From contig CM040452.1 of NCBI GenBank assembly GCA_022749755.1, positions 638,350-702,349 of the forward strand: a DNA stretch of 64,000 nt, given 5' to 3'. Each line of letters begins with the position of its first letter. Positions within the stretch are counted from its first letter, which is position 1. The translations under genes were made by a program, and so were the position numbers. Source of the stretch: Azadirachta indica (taxonomy: Eukaryota > Streptophyta > Magnoliopsida > Sapindales > Meliaceae). This document shows, in pieces, positions 60,420 through 64,000 of this stretch. The notes under the pieces were generated by a model. The model ran no database searches, had not been told where the DNA came from, and was given only the letters and a program-made list of their open reading frames with translations.

Positions 60420-62040
60420 ATGAATACCAAATGATCTATAGGCCCAATATCTTCTTGAGCCTTAAACAAAAGCTACTCTTATGATACATCATTCTCTGAA
60501 TCGGTAACACTAAAGGCCACAGGATAGATTTTATCATTTCCATCCAATGCAGCGGCGATAAACAATATCCCCTAGTAGATGCCCTTTAAGAATATACCAT
60601 TAATGACAATAACAGGTCGAATCGTGGTGTGAAATTCTCAAATGCACAAACCAAAGGCAATAAAAAATATAAGAAATGGTCATCAGTATTTTTTTCAATC
60701 ACTGTCACTGTCCTTAAATTTTTCTCCTCCAACACATGGCAATACAATGGGAGTTCTTGAATGACTTGGCTAGATCCCCAGATACAAGCTTCAATGCATG
60801 TTCTTTGCTTCGCCATGATTTCATGTAGGGTAAACAAATCCCGTAATCATTCTAAATATTATCACTAATATTCCTAGAGGTGTAAATTTTACTAGCATCT
60901 GTAAACTTATTCTTAATAAGTTTACCTATTAACCGAGTCGATACTTGTTGATGCCCATCCTGCAACTCCTCGTTTTGACATATGTGCATTGAATTCATAC
61001 GAAACACTTAAAAATATGGATTACTATTTTTCTTGGTGGTTTTGACTCTTCATTTATATCTTTCGACAATACACTTGGCCTCAAATCGATCCGTCGTTAA
61101 TTTGTAAACACTGAACTGAAAGTGGTTCTTCAACGTCATTAAACACAATTTATCTCAAAGTTCTTGCTTGCTATTAAAAATCTGTCGAACATACACGTCA
61201 TCTGATCTCGTACCTAACTATGCTAAAGTTGGCAGCATGGTAATGCATGGTGGAATGAGAGGTAACCACTAGATAAATCGATTTAAAGTAGATAGACCTA
61301 CCGTTAAGCTACTCATATGATCGGGACCAACATGAAGCTATTTCGTTTCCTCAGTTTCTTTGTTTGTGACATTCCTTCTTTCTTTACATTGTGAAGGAAC
61401 ATCAGCGTCACCAATGTTGCTTTGAAAATCTTGAAAATCATGACTATCATTATCACAAAATTCATTGTAGTATGGAGGAGAATCACCTCCCTTAGTAGTG
61501 GTCGCATCATCAAAAAATCGACTACAATACTATGAAGACCTTTCTCGATTTTGACACAGTTGGAAGAAAAATGATCCACTAATCCTTATCCTGTGTACTC
61601 AAATTCTGTGTTGTATAGGAACTCCAGTGCTATTGCAGAAAGTGTTTTATTTACTTGATTGCTTTTAGTCAAAGACATTAATTGAGTTAGCATTGTAGGA
61701 TTTGTAAGAACTCTATCTGTTGCACAATGATAGGACACGGGTGACCTTATTTTTCTCCATTGACTACACGATCCAACGTAATGTATAATGGATAATATCT
61801 CCTTCTGCTAATCATGTAAGGATTGTTCGCAGTAATAAATGCTCAGAAGTCAACTTTATTGCTAATATCCACCGCCGTATACCCTCTCCTCTCCCCCCTG
61901 TTATGTACATAATGAGTACACCGTTTTTATTTTGATGATAAATTCAGAAGGACTAATATTCAATGCCTCATACAACATTTGTATAAATTGTTCATATGCT
62001 ATGTTTTGCTCTACACAAAGCCCCTTCATCCTTCCCTCAA
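60420..62040 (-). mobile_element. Decayed Mutator-like (MULE) transposase
   Basis: On the minus strand, around 60620-60500, frames read VIVINGIFLKGIY-stop-GILFIAAALDGNDKIYPVAF, followed by a SVTDSEND segment. This is the conserved catalytic-core region of MULE transposases, in which IDGTFLKG carries the first acidic residue (here Asp is replaced by Asn). Upstream, at about 61160-60900, a segment reading TTDRFEAKCIVERYK-like fits the N-terminal MuDR domain. Stops and shifts are frequent. The C-terminal part is lost in the gap. Open frames at 60586-60837 and 61313-61579 are other-frame shadows. Confidence 0.78.
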
Positions 62041-62262
62041 TATAATCTTAACCACTTTTCGATATTCACTCCTATGACCCTTCATCTACAGTTACTATCA
62101 TTAGTGGCTTACCTATGCTTACACTAAACCTAATTATATGTTAGTTTATAACATGAAAAATTTACTAAAATGATTACTATGATGGAAAGTACTTTGCAAC
62201 ACGAAGGACAAATTACTCTTTCCCTAATTATTTTACTTTTGAGCATGTTCCCTTTTTTACTC

Positions 62263-62330
62263 ATGCTCGAAAGTATACTTTCAAGCATAGAGGGAAAATT
62301 GGTCATGCTTGAATGTTACTTTCAAGCATG
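62263..62330. repeat. Two near-perfect palindromes of a repeated hairpin motif
   Basis: 62263-62288 and 62304-62330 are each an inverted repeat of ATGCTYGAA with a short centre. Further half copies (CATGCTCGAAA, and its relatives) occur near 62240, 62354 and 62387, so the motif is repeated about five times within 160 bp. Confidence 0.75.
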
Positions 62331-62399
62331 GTCTCTTTTTTCTCCATGCTCGAAAATACACTTTTGACATAAGTAGAAAAGGGACCATGCTCGAAAGTG

Positions 62400-63233
62400 T
62401 TGACTAAATCGACTCTAATCCCTTAAAATGTGTTAAATCAATCAACAATACACACCAAGCACTTCAAACATCAAATACATACCCCATTTATCTTTTTTTT
62501 TATTACATTATCTAGTTATGCACCAACAAAACCATTTCTTTTTAGTTTAAGATTTTTCATGTTTTTAAAACTTTGAACACAAACAATATTTTGAAGTTTG
62601 CATTCCTCAAAGTACTTGTAATGAAGTTTAGTTTAGGAAGGAAAAGGAAATAAGAAGATCAATTGTTCGAATGTTTTTAAGGATGGAAATTGCATAGAAA
62701 TCACGAACAAAGAATGGAGAAAGAAGAAGAATGCAAAAGACTAACCAAATATGTTTAAAATGGTAAGCAGTAATTTTGTCCTAAAATTTTTCAATTGGTC
62801 ATTTTTGAAAATTATTATGAACAGTGGTCATTGTTATTAAATGGGTCTGAATAGTATTTATTTAGATAAATTTCCCGTGATAATTTGGTGTATTCTGAAG
62901 TGAAAGTAGTTATTTTGGCAGTGATTTTGTGTCTTTGTTTTTGGAAGTGTATGGAGTTTTGTTTTTATATTGCATGTGTGTGTGTGTGGATTTTGTTTAG
63001 TCTAATTTATGGAGTGTTTGGCTGTGAATGTAGAGTTCCGGAAAGTTGTCAGTGTTGGAGAGCATTCTTAGATAAGATTTTCTTTCCCTGGGTTTACATT
63101 ACAAAACTGCGGATTTTATATTTCTGTTTTGTATTTGCATTTGGTTGTTGAGAAAATACAGGAAATAAAGTACTAAAACATGCACTATGTTTTATCCCTA
63201 ATATAGGAAAAGAAAAATAAAATGATAGCATAT
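62400..63233. other. Intergenic DNA, nothing recognised
   Basis: The 88-codon frame 62885-63151 starts without ATG, is Cys/Phe/Val-rich and has no family signature. It includes a short (GT)n run. I do not call it a gene. Confidence 0.4.
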
Positions 63234-63870
63234 TCTTTAAGCTTATAGTAAAAGCAAGTTGAATTAACGAACTTCATGAAAAATTTTTTAAAATTAAAAT
63301 TACGTTATTTAAATTTTTTTTCTATTAAAGAAACAATTGGAAATGATAATTTTTTTTCTAAAACAATGATATATAAATTTTGGAAAAGAAAACAGAGTTA
63401 TTTGTATACTTTTTAAGCTTATGGTAAAAGTAAATTGAATTAATGAACTTCATAAAAGATTTTCTAAAATTAAAATTACGTTACTTGAATTCTCGTTCTA
63501 TTAGAGAAACGACTGGAAATGATAATTCTTTTCTGAAACAATGATAAATAAGTTTTGGAAAAGAAAAAAGAGTTATTTACACACTCTTTAAGCTTATAAC
63601 AAAAACAAATTGAATTAATGAACTTCATAAAAGATTTTTTAAAATTAAATTACCTTACTTGAATTCCCGTTCTATTAGAGAAATAACTAAAAATGATAAT
63701 TTTTTTGGAAACAACGATATATAAGTTTTGGAAAAAGAAAAAGAGTTATTTGCCTGCAAATAAAGTTTTCAATTTTGCACTTCAACGATTTAAAAAAGGA
63801 AGTTGAATTAATGAACTTCATAAAAGATTTTCTAAAATTAAAATTATGTTACTTGAATTTCTATAGAACT
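63234..63870. repeat. Tandem repeat, unit about 175 bp, roughly 3.5 copies
   Basis: The landmark AAGCTTAT occurs at 63239, 63415 and 63590, a period of 175-176 bp. Each unit continues with TGAATTAA.GAACTTCAT, AAATTAAAATTACGTTA, TTCTATTAGAGAAA and TTTTGGAAAAGAAA. A final partial copy starts at about 63790. Similarity between units is high but not perfect. Confidence 0.85.
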
Positions 63871-64000
63871 AATTAAACCAACCGGTTTTTTTAACTGTGG
63901 GGATTCAAACATTGAACCCAAATGAATTAAATCAATTTACTGAGTGAACCAATTTTTTTAGTTATGAGATTTTGAACTTAGAACAACATGAAGCATATCA

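Noticed and set aside
62885..63151. 88-codon Cys/Phe-rich frame
   Set aside because: It starts without ATG, includes a (GT)n run and has no domain or promoter.
1..64000. tRNA, rRNA or organelle-derived insertions
   Set aside because: I saw no cloverleaf with a typical A and B box, no rRNA-like stretch and no plastid or mitochondrial gene. A tRNAscan-SE run would settle the tRNA point.

Overview
The window is nuclear DNA of a flowering plant, most likely a eudicot. It is very AT-rich. Its genes are intron-bearing members of two plant specialised-metabolism families: seven-exon TPS-a type sesquiterpene synthases and two-exon CYP71-clade (CYP71D-like) cytochromes P450. The filler is plant transposon debris: Ty1-copia, LINE, MULE, MITE and TRIM-like elements. 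A run of exactly 100 N at 60317-60416 is an assembly gap. The species cannot be fixed from the sequence alone.

Layout. 1-9.6 kb: intergenic DNA with two decayed minus-strand terpene synthase (TPS) remnants (2.84-2.99 kb and 5.93-6.85 kb), a retroposon with a 12-bp target duplication (5.2-5.8 kb) and two MITE-like elements. 9.67-14.0 kb: a nearly complete plus-strand TPS gene with a premature stop and a damaged splice donor, followed 1.6 kb later by a duplicated copy of its last exon. 14.5-23 kb: a copia relic, repeats, a LINE tail, a minus-strand copia fragment and an orphan copy of a TPS promoter. 24.6-27.2 kb: a CYP71 pseudogene (CYP-A). 29.19-32.08 kb: the one intact TPS gene, minus strand, 7 exons, 551 residues. 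32.4-36.6 kb: nested transposons inside and beyond its promoter, then an exon-1 relic of another TPS. 37.6-38.2 kb: an unidentified decayed gene. 40.0-40.7 kb: an exon-2-only CYP relic. 44.5-47.8 kb: the one intact CYP71 gene (CYP-B, 507 residues). 47.9-57.1 kb: a decayed copia element broken by a TRIM-like LTR element and by a 4.2-kb nested repeat insertion. 58.4-59.3 kb: CYP-C, exon 1 only, frameshifted. 60.4-62.0 kb: MULE transposase remains. 63.2-63.9 kb: a tandem repeat of about 175 bp.

Function. One intact cytosolic-type sesquiterpene synthase lies about 12 kb from one intact CYP71D-like P450, among failed duplicates of both. This is the usual look of a terpenoid gene cluster: the synthase would make a sesquiterpene skeleton and the ER-bound P450 could oxidise it. 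The pairing is inferred from proximity and family. The most unusual protein feature is the second metal-binding motif (NSE/DTE) of the TPS lineage: its first acidic/Asn ligand is Ala in all four copies that can be read, including the intact gene.
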